This document shows, in pieces, positions 9,035-17,526 of a stretch of 64,000 nucleotides of DNA. Source of the stretch: Streptomyces chrestomyceticus JCM 4735 (lineage in GTDB: Bacteria > Actinomycetota > Actinomycetes > Streptomycetales > Streptomycetaceae); assembly GCF_003865135.1 (NCBI RefSeq), contig NZ_BHZC01000001.1, forward strand, positions 7,936,001 to 8,000,000. The letters are read 5' to 3'. A program made the translations under genes and the position numbers. The number at the start of each line of letters is the position of its first letter. The first letter of the stretch is position 1. The notes beneath the pieces were generated by a model. The model ran no database searches, was not told where the DNA came from, and worked only from the letters and a program-made list of their open reading frames with translations.

Positions 9035-9924
9035 GGCCGTATCACCTCCGTCATGGCCAGCCGGGGCACCGAGCCCGCGCCGAGCCGGTGCAGCGTGCGG
9101 GCCTGTACGCGGTCGCAGCGGACCTCGACCCGGTCGTGACCGGTGGCCCGGCCGGCCAGCGTGAGCAGGGCGGTGGCGCAGCCCACCGACAGCAGGTGCA
9201 GCCGGGTCAGGTCGACGGTGAGCCGGCGGGCGCCGGCGCTGCCGGACAGCGCCAGCTCCAGCGCGGTGCTGAAGGGCCGACGGGCGGTGGTGTCCGCGTC
9301 GCCGATGAAGTGCACACTGCCGTCCCCGCCGCGCACCGACCGCAGGCTGCCGAGCCGTTCCAGGAGGCTGCGCGGATGGGCCCGGTCCATCGCGTGCAGC
9401 ACCTCGCGGCTGAACCAGCGGCGGTCGTAGGCGCAGATCTCGCTGTACGGACGGCCGTCGAACAGCGCGTCCGCGTGCGTCTCCCGGTGCATCATCACCC
9501 GCACGTCGGCATTCAAATCGGGCACCCACCGCATGTCGATGAAGGCCCGCAGGCCGGTGAACCCCTCGGCGGCCGCCCGCGCCGTCTCCGAGCGCAGCCG
9601 CCCGAGCTGCCGCTCGGGCGTGAACCGGAGGTCCGGGCGGATCAGCCCGCGCATGCTGCTCAGCACCAACTGCCCCCGTTCGCGGGCCGTCACGGTGCTG
9701 CGGCCGGTGAAGTCGAGCCGGGCCAGCACCTCGGCCTCCGGGAGCCACGGGTCCGGGAAGAGCACGACCTTCTCGCCGCGGGCGAGTCCGAGCCGTACGA
9801 AGGCGGTCATGACCTCCCAGCGCACCTCGTCGTCGTCGTAGCTCACAAAGGCGTGGTCCCCGGGACGCATGTGCTGCACCGGAATGAGATGGTCTCCGGG
9901 CGGTTCCCAGGTCGGCATCGGCAC
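9028..9924 (-). CDS. MEDS-domain sensor with C-terminal STAS-like domain
   Basis: A 298-residue protein. Residues about 15-185 match the MEDS (DcmR-type sensory) domain: HAFVSYDDDEVRWEVMTAFVRLGLARGEKVV, with CAYDRRWF near its end. Residues about 205-295 look like a STAS anti-anti-sigma domain, with the LLSVGCATALLTLAG helix. The GTG at 9924 has GGGGAG 7 bases upstream; an ATG lies two codons inside. Its stop overlaps the start of the ATPase gene, so sensor/antagonist and anti-sigma kinase would be made together. No cognate sigma gene is adjacent. Confidence 0.82.
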   Translation of the reverse strand: MPMPTWEPPGDHLIPVQHMRPGDHAFVSYDDDEVRWEVMTAFVRLGLARGEKVVLFPDPWLPEAEVLARLDFTGRSTVTARERGQLVLSSMRGLIRPDLRFTPERQLGRLRSETARAAAEGFTGLRAFIDMRWVPDLNADVRVMMHRETHADALFDGRPYSEICAYDRRWFSREVLHAMDRAHPRSLLERLGSLRSVRGGDGSVHFIGDADTTARRPFSTALELALSGSAGARRLTVDLTRLHLLSVGCATALLTLAGRATGHDRVEVRCDRVQARTLHRLGAGSVPRLAMTEVIRPC

Positions 9925-10094
9925 CTAGACACTCCCCACGGCTCCCGCTGTCGGCATCGCCGTGCGCTCACTGTAGGCAGCCGGACACGCGCCCGCAATG
10001 CGGCCGTGCGCTCCATGGCCGGGGCGTGCGCGCGGGCCGACGTGGCGTCAGGTGCCCGCCGTACGGCGCCCGGGGGCGTGCGGCGGGGCGGAGG

Positions 10095-10934
10095 TCAGGC
10101 TTCCGGACGCCGGTCGAGTACCTCGAAGGGGTCGCCGACGCGGAGGGTGCCGGTGCTCTCCGGGATCAGGTTCTGGCCGAAGAGGAGCTGGTCACCGACG
10201 CGGCGGTGGCGGGCCAGGGTGCGCAGCGGCTCCTTGCCGCGCTGCCCGGTCCGCTGGTCGGTGGTGGTCATCACACACCGGCCGCAGGGCTTGACCACGC
10301 GGAAGACGATCTCGCCGATACGTATCCGCTGCCAGGCGTCCTCGTCCCAGGGCGCGGTGCCGTCCACCACGACGTTCGGGCGGAAACGGTTCATCGGCAG
10401 GGGGCCCTCGTGGGCGTGGCCACCCTCGGCGACGAGCGCGTTGAGGGCGTCGAGCGAGGCGGTGGTGGTGAGGAGCAGGGGGAAGCCGTCGGCGAAGCTG
10501 ACGGTGTCACCCGGCCGCGAGTAGGCCGGGTCGGTGGGGCGCCGCCGGCCCGGCTCGTCCATGTGCACCAGTCGCACGGGTACGTCCAGGTAGGTGCTGA
10601 ACCACTCGGCGGCGGCGCCGGACGCGGGCACCGCCTCGACCTTGTCCCCCCACACCTCGACGGTGACCGTCGTCCCGGGCTCCGGTACCTCGACGGTCAG
10701 CGGCGGCATGTCCGGCGCCGTCAGGCGCACGCCGCCGTCCGGGAGTTCCGTCGCGGTGGCCGCGGCCAGCCGGGGCCGGGCGCGCTGGGTGACGAACCGG
10801 TGCTCGGGGTCGACGAGCATCCAGCGACGGTCCCCGGCGAGTCCCCACGGTTCCACGACCGCCTCGCCGGGGCCTGACCCCGCCACGGACTTGACCGGAT
10901 ACCGGTGGATGGCCTGGAGGAAAGGGTTCGGCAT
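10095..10934 (-). CDS. MOSC domain oxidoreductase (YcbX/mARC-like)
   Basis: A 279-residue protein with an N-terminal MOSC beta-barrel domain (residues about 5-120, RYPVKSVAG ... GLAGDRRWMLVD) and a C-terminal MOSC domain. The signature KPCGRCVMTTTDQRTG sits at 216-230 with Cys217 and Cys220. In this family (E. coli YcbX, mammalian mARC) a conserved cysteine in this segment ligates the molybdenum cofactor, and the enzymes reduce N-hydroxylated compounds with an electron partner. No ferredoxin or reductase gene is adjacent. Length fits the family. Confidence 0.88.
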   Translation of the reverse strand: MPNPFLQAIHRYPVKSVAGSGPGEAVVEPWGLAGDRRWMLVDPEHRFVTQRARPRLAAATATELPDGGVRLTAPDMPPLTVEVPEPGTTVTVEVWGDKVEAVPASGAAAEWFSTYLDVPVRLVHMDEPGRRRPTDPAYSRPGDTVSFADGFPLLLTTTASLDALNALVAEGGHAHEGPLPMNRFRPNVVVDGTAPWDEDAWQRIRIGEIVFRVVKPCGRCVMTTTDQRTGQRGKEPLRTLARHRRVGDQLLFGQNLIPESTGTLRVGDPFEVLDRRPEA

Positions 10935-11026
10935 GCCCTCATCCTGCCAGGCCCCCGCGGCGGCCCCGGCACCGGTGCCGCCCGGTCGTGCGGGACCGGC
11001 CCTCCGCCCGCGTACGGCCCCTCCGG

Positions 11027-11491
11027 TCAGTACCCGCGCGGATACTGCTGACGGCCGCCGTACGGATCGTCGTACGGGGACGGCGCGGGACGCGGGGCGA
11101 CCGGGCCGGCCGGGCGCATCGCGTCGTAGCCCGTGCCGCCGTTGCCGGCCGGGCGCTGGGGCTGTTGCTGCTGGGCGGGATAGCCGCGGGGGCCCGTCTG
11201 CTGCGGGATGTACGGCGCCGGGGTGCTCTGCAGCGGGGCGACCGGCTGGGCCGCGGCGCCCTGGTAACCCTGGCCGGAATACGGCTGGGAGGAGGGCGCG
11301 GCGGGGAGCGCGGGCAGCGCCGACGGCAGGGCCGGCATGTACGACGAGCCCGAGTCGTAGGGCAACTCGACACGGATCGGGGCAATCTGCGGGGTGCCGC
11401 GCTCGGCGACGAGGGAGTCGTAGATCGGGGTGTCCGGGAAGGACGGCGAAGCGTAGTAGCCGCTGCCGTAGGTAGAGCGGGGGGAGGTCAT
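11027..11491 (-). CDS. Hypothetical Pro/Gln/Tyr-rich protein
   Basis: A 154-residue low-complexity protein starting MTSPRSTYGSGYYASP, with an AGAGG site just before the ATG at 11491. The N-terminal 50 residues (PIYDSLVAERGTPQIAPIRVELPYDSG) look ordered. The rest is rich in Pro, Gln, Tyr and Gly, and ends in short PYGG/RGY motifs. No signal peptide, membrane helix or enzyme motif is visible. Similar short proteins are common in Streptomyces, but I cannot name a function. It is divergent from the TerD gene. Confidence 0.65.
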   Translation of the reverse strand: MTSPRSTYGSGYYASPSFPDTPIYDSLVAERGTPQIAPIRVELPYDSGSSYMPALPSALPALPAAPSSQPYSGQGYQGAAAQPVAPLQSTPAPYIPQQTGPRGYPAQQQQPQRPAGNGGTGYDAMRPAGPVAPRPAPSPYDDPYGGRQQYPRGY

Positions 11492-11751
11492 ACCTCTTAA
11501 GTTAAGCCCACGATGTGCCGGTTGGGGAGCCTGAAAAGAGGGTTGTTTCACGTGTCGTGTGAAGCCTGCGATCCACAATGTGAGCGAACTTGGCAAAATC
11601 GGTCGCGAACGCCCGTAGGGATCGTGTAAAGGCCGTGTTCACATCAGATGAACGGCGGACATTTTTCGGCAAGTAGGTTGGAACCTGCCACCGTGCAGAA
11701 GGGGGCGCCGCACAGCGGCCCGGCGAGCGAAGCGAGAGGAAGGGTGCCACG

Positions 11752-13092
11752 ATGCCGATGCCCAAGGGGAGCAACGTCGCGGTACCGGCCACGTCGGTAC
11801 GGCTGGAACTGGGGTGGCGCACCGGCCCCGGCACCCCGGACGTGGACGCGTCCGCGCTGCTGCTGACCGCCGCGGGAAAGGTCCGCGACGACGCCGACTT
11901 CGTCTTCTACAACCAGCCCGCGCACGCCTCGGGCGCCGTCCGCCACGAGGGCAAACGGTCCGCCGGGGACACCGCGGCCGACAGCCTGTCCGTCGACCTG
12001 GCCCGGCTGGAGCCCGCCGTGGAGCGGGTGGTGCTCGCCGCCTCGGCCGACGGGGGCGCCTTCGGCCAGGTCGCCGGACTGCACATCCGGGTGCTCGACG
12101 CGGGCAGCGGCGCCGAGCTGGCCCGCTTCGACAGTCAGGACGCCACCGCCGAGACCGCCTTCGTGCTCGGGGAGCTGTACCGGCGGCAGGGCGCCTGGAA
12201 GTTCCGGGCGGTCGGGCAGGGGTACGCCACCGGGCTGGCGGGGCTGGCCACGGACTTCGGCATCAGCGTGGAGGAGGAGCCCCCGGCCCCGCCCGCCGCC
12301 GTACCCCCGGCGGCCCCCACCGCCCCGCCCGCCCAGCAGTACGGCGCGTACCCGCCGCCCCCGGCCCCGCCCGCCCAGCCGTACGGCGTGCCGCCGGTGC
12401 CCGCCCCCGCCCCGCCCGTGAGCCTGTCGAAGGTCACCCTCACGAAGGAGGCGCCCGCCGTCTCCTTGACGAAGCAGGGCGGCACCTCGGGCGCGATGCG
12501 GGTCAACCTGAACTGGCAGCAGGCCGGCAAACCCGCCGCCCGCCTGGGCAAGAAGCTGGGCCGCAAGACCATGGAGGCACTGGGCGCCCGAGGCGCGCTG
12601 CTGCCGCGCTCCGGCGACCTGGACCTCGACCTGTGCGCGCTGTACGAACTCACCGACGGCAGCGCGGGCGTGGTCCACCCCATCGGCGGCAACTTCGGCA
12701 GCCTGCACGCCCCGCCGTACATCCAGCTCGACCAGGACGACCGCACCGGCGCCGTCGCGTCCGGCGAGAACCTGACGGTCAACCTCGACCACCAGGACCG
12801 CATCAGGCGCATCCTCATCTTCGTGACCGTCTACGCGGGCGCCACCAGCTTCGCCGGACTGCACGCCACGGTCACCCTCCAGCCGCAGTACGGCGCGCCC
12901 GTGGACTTCTCGCTCGACGAGTGCACCGTTCCGTCGAACGTCTGCGCCCTCGCCCTCATCACCAACACCGGCAGCGAACTGGTCGTCCAGCGCGAGGCCC
13001 GCTACCTGGTGCCCGCGCCGGGCGTCAGTCCGCAGCGCACCGTCGACGAGGCGTACGGCTGGGGGCTGAACTGGTCCCCGGCCAGCAAGTGA
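11752..13092 (+). CDS. Double TerD-domain tellurium-resistance/stress protein
   Basis: A 446-residue protein: TerD-like domain 1 (about 1-173, starting [12 protein letters not shown], with [10 protein letters not shown] and the [21 protein letters not shown] block), a Pro/Tyr-rich linker (174-222), then a second TerD/TerA-like domain (223-446, with [30 protein letters not shown] and [10 protein letters not shown]). TerD domains bind calcium through acidic clusters, and the family acts in tellurite and general stress protection. The ATG at 11752 begins the conserved N-terminus. An AGGTTGGAACCT inverted repeat lies about 65 bases upstream. Confidence 0.9.
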   Translation: MPMPKGSNVAVPATSVRLELGWRTGPGTPDVDASALLLTAAGKVRDDADFVFYNQPAHASGAVRHEGKRSAGDTAADSLSVDLARLEPAVERVVLAASADGGAFGQVAGLHIRVLDAGSGAELARFDSQDATAETAFVLGELYRRQGAWKFRAVGQGYATGLAGLATDFGISVEEEPPAPPAAVPPAAPTAPPAQQYGAYPPPPAPPAQPYGVPPVPAPAPPVSLSKVTLTKEAPAVSLTKQGGTSGAMRVNLNWQQAGKPAARLGKKLGRKTMEALGARGALLPRSGDLDLDLCALYELTDGSAGVVHPIGGNFGSLHAPPYIQLDQDDRTGAVASGENLTVNLDHQDRIRRILIFVTVYAGATSFAGLHATVTLQPQYGAPVDFSLDECTVPSNVCALALITNTGSELVVQREARYLVPAPGVSPQRTVDEAYGWGLNWSPASK

Positions 13093-13117
13093 GGGCCCGC
13101 CGAAAGATGAGCCGCGG

Positions 13118-14281
13118 TCAGGACGCGCCCGGCGCCCCGTACGTCCGGCCCTTCCAGGCGGCCCCGCGCCCCCGGTAGTGCTGGACGGCGGAGTCCACCG
13201 TCATCAGGAGGTAGAGCAGCGCGGTACCTGGTAGCAGCGGCGCGAGCCAGAGCGGCTGCCCGTAGTAGCGCAGCATCGGCAGGTACGTCCCGGCCATCAC
13301 GGCCCACGCCACGCCGCCCAGCGCCGCGGTCGTCGCGCTCCCGGCCGTGAGACCGGCGGCCAGCGCGGCGGGCGGTGCCAGGTAGACGAGCGCGAGCCCG
13401 GCCACCGTCCCTGCCAGCAGCAATGGGTTGTGCCGCAGTTGCGCGTAAGCACTGCGCGAGACCATCCGCCACAGCGTGCCCAGCCCCGCGTACGGGCGCA
13501 CGCTCTCCACCCGGTCGCCCAGCCCCAGCCAGATCCGGCCACCGGCCCGCCGTACGGCCCTGGCCAGCGTCACATCGTCGATCACCGCATGCCGGATGCT
13601 GTCGGGCACCCCGGCCCGCTCGGCCACCGCACGCCGCAGCAGCACACAGCCGCCCGCCGCCGCGGCGGTCCGCGCCCCCGGACGGTTGACCCACCGGAAG
13701 GGATACAACTGCGCGAAGAAGTACACGAAGGCCGGGACGATCAGCCGCTCCCAGAAGGAGACCACCCGCAGCCGGGCCATCTGCGACACCAGGTCCAGCT
13801 CCGCCGAGCGCGCCGCGGCCACCAGCTCGCGCAGGCTGTCCGGGGCGTGCGCGATGTCCGCGTCCGTCAGCAGCACGTACTCCGCGTCGCCGCGCTCCCG
13901 TACCAGCGCCATGCCGTGCCGGACCGCCCACAGCTTGCCCGTCCAGCCCGGTTCCGGCTCGCCCGGCTCGGTGACGGTCAGCGGCAGCCCGTCCCGCCCG
14001 GCCAGCTCCCGGGCCAGCTCGCCCGTCCCGTCCGTACTGCCGTCGTCGACGAGCACCACCTCGGCCCGCCCCGGATACTTCTGCGCCAGCAGGGACGGCA
14101 GGCTCACCGGCAGCACCGCGGCCTCGTCCCGGGCCGGGACCACGACGGCGACCGGCGGCCACCGCTCCGGATCGTCGCGCGCGGGCAGCCGTACGTCCGT
14201 CCGCCAGAAGAAGCCCTGCCCCAGCGCCAGCCACACCCAGGCCGCCAGCGACCCGGCACCGATCCACTCCGTCGCTCCCAC
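13118..14281 (-). CDS. HpnB-like family 2 glycosyltransferase
   Basis: A 387-residue membrane glycosyltransferase resembling hopanoid-associated HpnB. An N-terminal helix is followed by a GT-A core with VAVVVPARDEAAVLPVSLPSLL, VVLVDDGSTDGTGELA, the LLTDADIAHAP acidic motif, IDDVTLARAVRRAGGRIWLG, and three to four C-terminal helices. HpnB homologues occur near hopanoid genes, but none are present here, so the acceptor is open. The GTG at 14281 is a best guess with a weak ribosome site; a second GTG lies seven codons upstream. It converges with the TerD gene. Confidence 0.8.
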   Translation of the reverse strand: MGATEWIGAGSLAAWVWLALGQGFFWRTDVRLPARDDPERWPPVAVVVPARDEAAVLPVSLPSLLAQKYPGRAEVVLVDDGSTDGTGELARELAGRDGLPLTVTEPGEPEPGWTGKLWAVRHGMALVRERGDAEYVLLTDADIAHAPDSLRELVAAARSAELDLVSQMARLRVVSFWERLIVPAFVYFFAQLYPFRWVNRPGARTAAAAGGCVLLRRAVAERAGVPDSIRHAVIDDVTLARAVRRAGGRIWLGLGDRVESVRPYAGLGTLWRMVSRSAYAQLRHNPLLLAGTVAGLALVYLAPPAALAAGLTAGSATTAALGGVAWAVMAGTYLPMLRYYGQPLWLAPLLPGTALLYLLMTVDSAVQHYRGRGAAWKGRTYGAPGAS

Positions 14282-14365
14282 GCCCGCAGTCTGCCGCACC
14301 CGCACCCGCCGTGGCCGGAACCCGGCGGGCGGCCCTACGGGCGCGGCGGACGCGGCCCACCGGTA

Positions 14366-14395
14366 TGACAAGTACCGGGCGGCCCGGCGTAAAGT
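14366..14395 (+). promoter_or_regulatory. Putative leaderless promoter of the racemase-like gene
   Basis: TGACAA (14366-14371), an 18-base gap and TAAAGT (14390-14395) form a plausible housekeeping promoter. The GTG start at 14402 follows only 6 bases after the minus-10 box, and no Shine-Dalgarno is present. Transcription should therefore begin at or next to the start codon, as in leaderless Streptomyces mRNAs. Confidence 0.5.
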
Positions 14396-14401
14396 GTCTG
14401 G

Positions 14402-15202
14402 GTGAAGATCGCGCTCATGGACTCCGGTACCGGCCTGCTCGCGGCGGCCGCCGCGGTACGGCGGCTGCGGCCCGACGCCGACCTGGTCATCTCCTCCGAC
14501 CCGGACGGCATGCCCTGGGGGCCACGCCCGCCGCACGACATCGCGGCGCACGCGCTCGCCGTCGCCCGCGCCGCCGCCGCGCACCGCCCGGACGCCCTGA
14601 TCGTCGCCTGCAACACCGCCTCCGTGCACGCCCTGCCCGCCCTGCGGGCCGAGCTGGAGCCCGGACTGCCCGTCATCGGCACCGTCCCGGCCATCAAACC
14701 CGCCGCGGCCACCGGCGGCCCGGTCGCCATCTGGGCCACCCCGGCCACCACCGGCAGCCCGTACCAGCGTGACCTGATCGCACAGTTCGCCTCCGGCGTC
14801 GAGGTCACCGGCGTGCCCTGCCCCGGGCTCGCCGACGCCGTCGAGACCGCCGACGAGGCCGCGATCGACGCCGCCGTGGCGGCCGCCGCCGCGAACACGC
14901 CCAGCGACGTACGGACCGTCGTCCTCGGCTGCACCCACTACGAACTGGTCGCCGAGCGCATCCGCGCCGCCCTCCAGCAGCCCGGCGCCCCCGCGCTCGT
15001 CCTGCTCGGCTCCGCCGAGGCGGTCGCCGCCCAGGCACTGCGCCGCATCGGCGCGGACCCGGCCCCCTCGGCCGCCCCCACCGGCACCGTCACCGTCCTC
15101 CTCAGCGGCCGCCCCGGACACCTTCCCGAGGCCGCTCTCGCCTATGACGAGGGACGACTCCTGGCCGGCGCGCCGCAGGGCGGGGAACCCGTCCGTCACT
15201 GA
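14402..15202 (+). CDS. MurI-like aspartate/glutamate racemase superfamily protein
   Basis: A 266-residue member of the cofactor-free Asp/Glu racemase superfamily. The two catalytic cysteines of glutamate racemase are in place: Cys70 in VACNTAS and Cys177 in LGCTHYEL. The N-terminal MDSGTGL stands for the usual DSGVGGL. True MurI supplies D-glutamate for peptidoglycan. This copy is divergent in its first loop and lacks typical MurI neighbours, so it may be a paralogue. The GTG at 14402 lies 6 bases after a TAAAGT box. Confidence 0.82.
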   Translation: MKIALMDSGTGLLAAAAAVRRLRPDADLVISSDPDGMPWGPRPPHDIAAHALAVARAAAAHRPDALIVACNTASVHALPALRAELEPGLPVIGTVPAIKPAAATGGPVAIWATPATTGSPYQRDLIAQFASGVEVTGVPCPGLADAVETADEAAIDAAVAAAAANTPSDVRTVVLGCTHYELVAERIRAALQQPGAPALVLLGSAEAVAAQALRRIGADPAPSAAPTGTVTVLLSGRPGHLPEAALAYDEGRLLAGAPQGGEPVRH

Positions 15203-15261
15203 GTCCCCGCAGGGCGCGCGACACGCTGCCAGGGCGGGCAAACACGCGTACGCTGCGACTC

Positions 15262-15876
15262 ATGAGGGACCACTCCCACGAGGGGGCAGCAGCCCCCGGC
15301 GAGCACGGCGGCCCGCTCGGCGACGAAGGTGCCTCCGGCAGCCACCGAGACCCCGCGGACGTCCCCGAGGAATGGCACGGACGCGCCACCAACCGGGTGC
15401 AGTGGCTCCTGGCCGGCATCGGCGCGGCCTGCCTGGCCCTGGGCATCGAGCTGGCCGTCGACAGCGCCTGGACGACCGGTCTGGCGCCGCTGGTGATGTC
15501 GGTGGTCGGCTGTGTCCTGGCCGGACTGCTGGTGCTCTTCGGCACCCTCGCCTTCGTCCATGTGGCCGTACGGGTCGACAAGGACTGCCTGGAGGTACGG
15601 TGCGGCCACATGGGGCTGCCCCGCCGCCGCATCCCCCTCGACACCGTCGTCGGCGCCGACTTCGCGCCCCGCGTCACCCCGCGCCACTGGGGCGGCTGGG
15701 GCTACCGCTGGCGCCCCGAGCAGGGCACGGCCGTGGTCGTACGGCGCGGTGAGGCGGTGGTGCTCCGGCTCGGCGACGGCCGAAGCTTCACGATCACGGT
15801 GGACGACGCGGAGAACGCGGTGCGCTGCATCCGCGGCAGGTGCGGGATCGACAAGGGCCGGGGCACCGGCGCCTGA
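15262..15876 (+). CDS. Two-helix membrane protein with PH-like cytoplasmic domain
   Basis: A 204-residue protein with a charged N-terminal tail, two adjacent hydrophobic helices at about 47-66 and 74-98, and a beta-rich C-terminal part (VAVRVDKDCLEVRCGHMGLPRRRIPLDTVVGADF ... AVVVRRGEAVVLRLGDGRSFTITVDDAENAV). That pattern resembles bacterial PH-like/DUF3093-type membrane proteins. No function is known. The start at 15262 follows TACGCT (15249-15254) by 7 bases and has no clear Shine-Dalgarno. Confidence 0.7.
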   Translation: MRDHSHEGAAAPGEHGGPLGDEGASGSHRDPADVPEEWHGRATNRVQWLLAGIGAACLALGIELAVDSAWTTGLAPLVMSVVGCVLAGLLVLFGTLAFVHVAVRVDKDCLEVRCGHMGLPRRRIPLDTVVGADFAPRVTPRHWGGWGYRWRPEQGTAVVVRRGEAVVLRLGDGRSFTITVDDAENAVRCIRGRCGIDKGRGTGA

Positions 15877-15946
15877 GGGCCGCGCCGGGGACCGTACGAG
15901 CGCCCGCCCGATTGCGTGGACGATGCACCGGTCGCCCGGCTCTCGT

Positions 15947-15952
15947 TAGGGT
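15947..15952 (+). promoter_or_regulatory. Putative minus-10 box of a leaderless Nudix transcript
   Basis: TAGGGT lies 7 bases before the ATG at 15960 and there is no GA-rich ribosome site in between. No convincing minus-35 box is visible. The spacing is as expected for a transcript starting at the start codon. Confidence 0.35.
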
Positions 15953-15959
15953 GCGCGGT

Positions 15960-16442
15960 ATGGCGACACCCGACTTCATCCGTGACCTCCGGGCCGGCAT
16001 CGGCCACCAGCTCCTGTGGCTCCCCGGCGTGAGCGCCGTGGTCTACGACGACCGCGGCCGGGTCCTGCTCGGCCGCAGAGCGGACAACGGCATGTGGTCG
16101 ATCATCGGCGGCATCCCGGAGCCGGGGGAGCAGCCGGCCGAGACGGCGGTGCGCGAGGTGTTCGAGGAGACCGCGGTGCACGTGGTCCCCGAACGGGTGA
16201 TCCTCGTCGAGGCGCTCCAGCGGGTCCGCTACCCGAACGGCGACGCGTGCCAGTTCATGGACATCTCGCTGCGCTGCCGCGCCGTCGGCGGTGCGGCCGC
16301 CGTCAACGACGACGAGTCGCTGGAGGTGGGCTGGTTCGCACTGGACGCCCTGCCGCAGTTGGAGGAGTTCTCGGTGACGCGGATCAAGATGGCCATGGAC
16401 GACGGGCCCGCCTGGTTCGCGGGCATCGGGCAGGAGGGGTAG
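15960..16442 (+). CDS. Nudix hydrolase
   Basis: A 160-residue protein with the Nudix box at about 42-64: GGIPEPG followed by EQPAETAVREVFEETAV. This fits GX5EX7REUXEEXGU except that the final glycine is replaced (EETAV). The acidic metal-binding residues are present. The family hydrolyses nucleoside diphosphates linked to other groups; the substrate here is not predictable. C-terminal LEEFSVTRIKMAMDDG resembles other actinobacterial members. It is followed directly by the 19-bp tandem array. Confidence 0.88.
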   Translation: MATPDFIRDLRAGIGHQLLWLPGVSAVVYDDRGRVLLGRRADNGMWSIIGGIPEPGEQPAETAVREVFEETAVHVVPERVILVEALQRVRYPNGDACQFMDISLRCRAVGGAAAVNDDESLEVGWFALDALPQLEEFSVTRIKMAMDDGPAWFAGIGQEG

Positions 16443-16688
16443 CGACGGTACGGTCCTGGCTCGTCGGTACGGCCTCGGCTCGTCGGTACGGTCCTGACGC
16501 GTCGGTACGGCCCTGGCTCGACGGTACGGCTCCGGCTCGACGTACCGGTGGTGGAGCGACGTACCGGCCCCGGATCGACGTACCGCAACCGGATCGACGC
16601 ACCGGTCCCGGAGCGACGTAACGCCACCGAATCGACGAGCCGAGCCCGGAACGACGCACCACCACCGGATCGACGTGGACGGCCGCCG
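16442..16688. repeat. Tandem array of about thirteen 19-bp degenerate units
   Basis: Starting at the stop codon of the Nudix gene, the sequence repeats every 19 bases for about 13 units (16442, 16461, 16480, 16499, ... 16670). Units 2-5 are close to TCGTCGGTACGGNCCTGGC. Units 6-13 read closer to TCGACGTACCGGNCCCGGA, so the core flips from CGGTACGG to CGTACCGG. The period is not a multiple of three and all frames look non-coding. It fills the gap to the lipoprotein gene at 16769. Confidence 0.85.
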
Positions 16689-16768
16689 GAACCGGTTCCG
16701 GCACCGGCACCGATGCGGGCGGACCGGGAAAGCGCGACCTGAGCGGGCCGGAAGCCCGGCGGCCGCCG

Positions 16769-17389
16769 TCAGACGTGCATCCGGGGCAGGCGGATCGAGG
16801 TCTGCGACTCCTCACCCCCGCCGGGCAGGCCGGGCCCCTCGGGGCCTCCCGGCGCCTCGGACTGTCCCGGATCGCCCGGCGACTCCCCGGGGACGTCCGG
16901 CGACGAGGAGCGGCCCGCCTCCTCGGTGTGCATCTGCTGCCGGCCGCCGTCCTTGCGGCAACTGCTCAGCCAGGTGCCGGTGGGCCCGGCCTCGTACTGG
17001 CACTCCCAGCCCCGTACCGTCAGCGACGGCTGGTCCGCGTCCGCCTTGTGGAAGAACTCCGCCATCACGCTCCGGGCCTCGGCGCAGCCCGCGGTCGGCC
17101 CGGCGCCGGGGCCGGAGAAGAGCCGCGCGGTCAGGCCCTCGCCCATGGCGTCCGGCAGCGCGCCGCAGTCCAGTGGCTGGCCGGGCACGCCGGAGGCGGA
17201 GCCGCCCGGCTCCGACGGGTGAGCGCTGCCGCCGCCGTCCGGGCCGCCCTTCAGACTGTTCGTGGGACTCGCGCCCGGGCCCGAGCCGGAGGCGGCGGGG
17301 GACGCCGCGGTGTCGTCCGGTCCGCTGCCGCCGCACGCGGCGACGGTGAGGGCCAGCAGGGCGGTCGGTACGGCGATGAGCCGGCGCAT
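16769..17389 (-). CDS. Secreted lipoprotein of unknown function
   Basis: A 206-residue protein with a lipoprotein signal: MRRLIAVPTALLALTVAACGG, lipobox VAAC with Cys19. A Ser/Pro/Gly-rich spacer leads to a compact domain with four further cysteines (LDCGALPDAMGEGL, AGCAEARSVMAEFF, GWECQYEA, SSCRKDGG), probably two disulfides outside the membrane, then a disordered Pro/Gly/Glu tail. No named family is recognised. Upstream of the ATG at 17389 there is GAAGGAGTTCGAC. Confidence 0.8.
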   Translation of the reverse strand: MRRLIAVPTALLALTVAACGGSGPDDTAASPAASGSGPGASPTNSLKGGPDGGGSAHPSEPGGSASGVPGQPLDCGALPDAMGEGLTARLFSGPGAGPTAGCAEARSVMAEFFHKADADQPSLTVRGWECQYEAGPTGTWLSSCRKDGGRQQMHTEEAGRSSSPDVPGESPGDPGQSEAPGGPEGPGLPGGGEESQTSIRLPRMHV

Positions 17390-17526
17390 GTCGAACTCCT
17401 TCGGCCGCGGGAGGCGCAGGCGGGAAGCTCCGCCGTACGGACGCTAGGAGCCTGCCGCGCGGGCTGCGATCCGGAACGGGCGAACGGGTGAACGCCGGAT
17501 CCGCCGCCCGCCCGTCCGCGTCGCCC

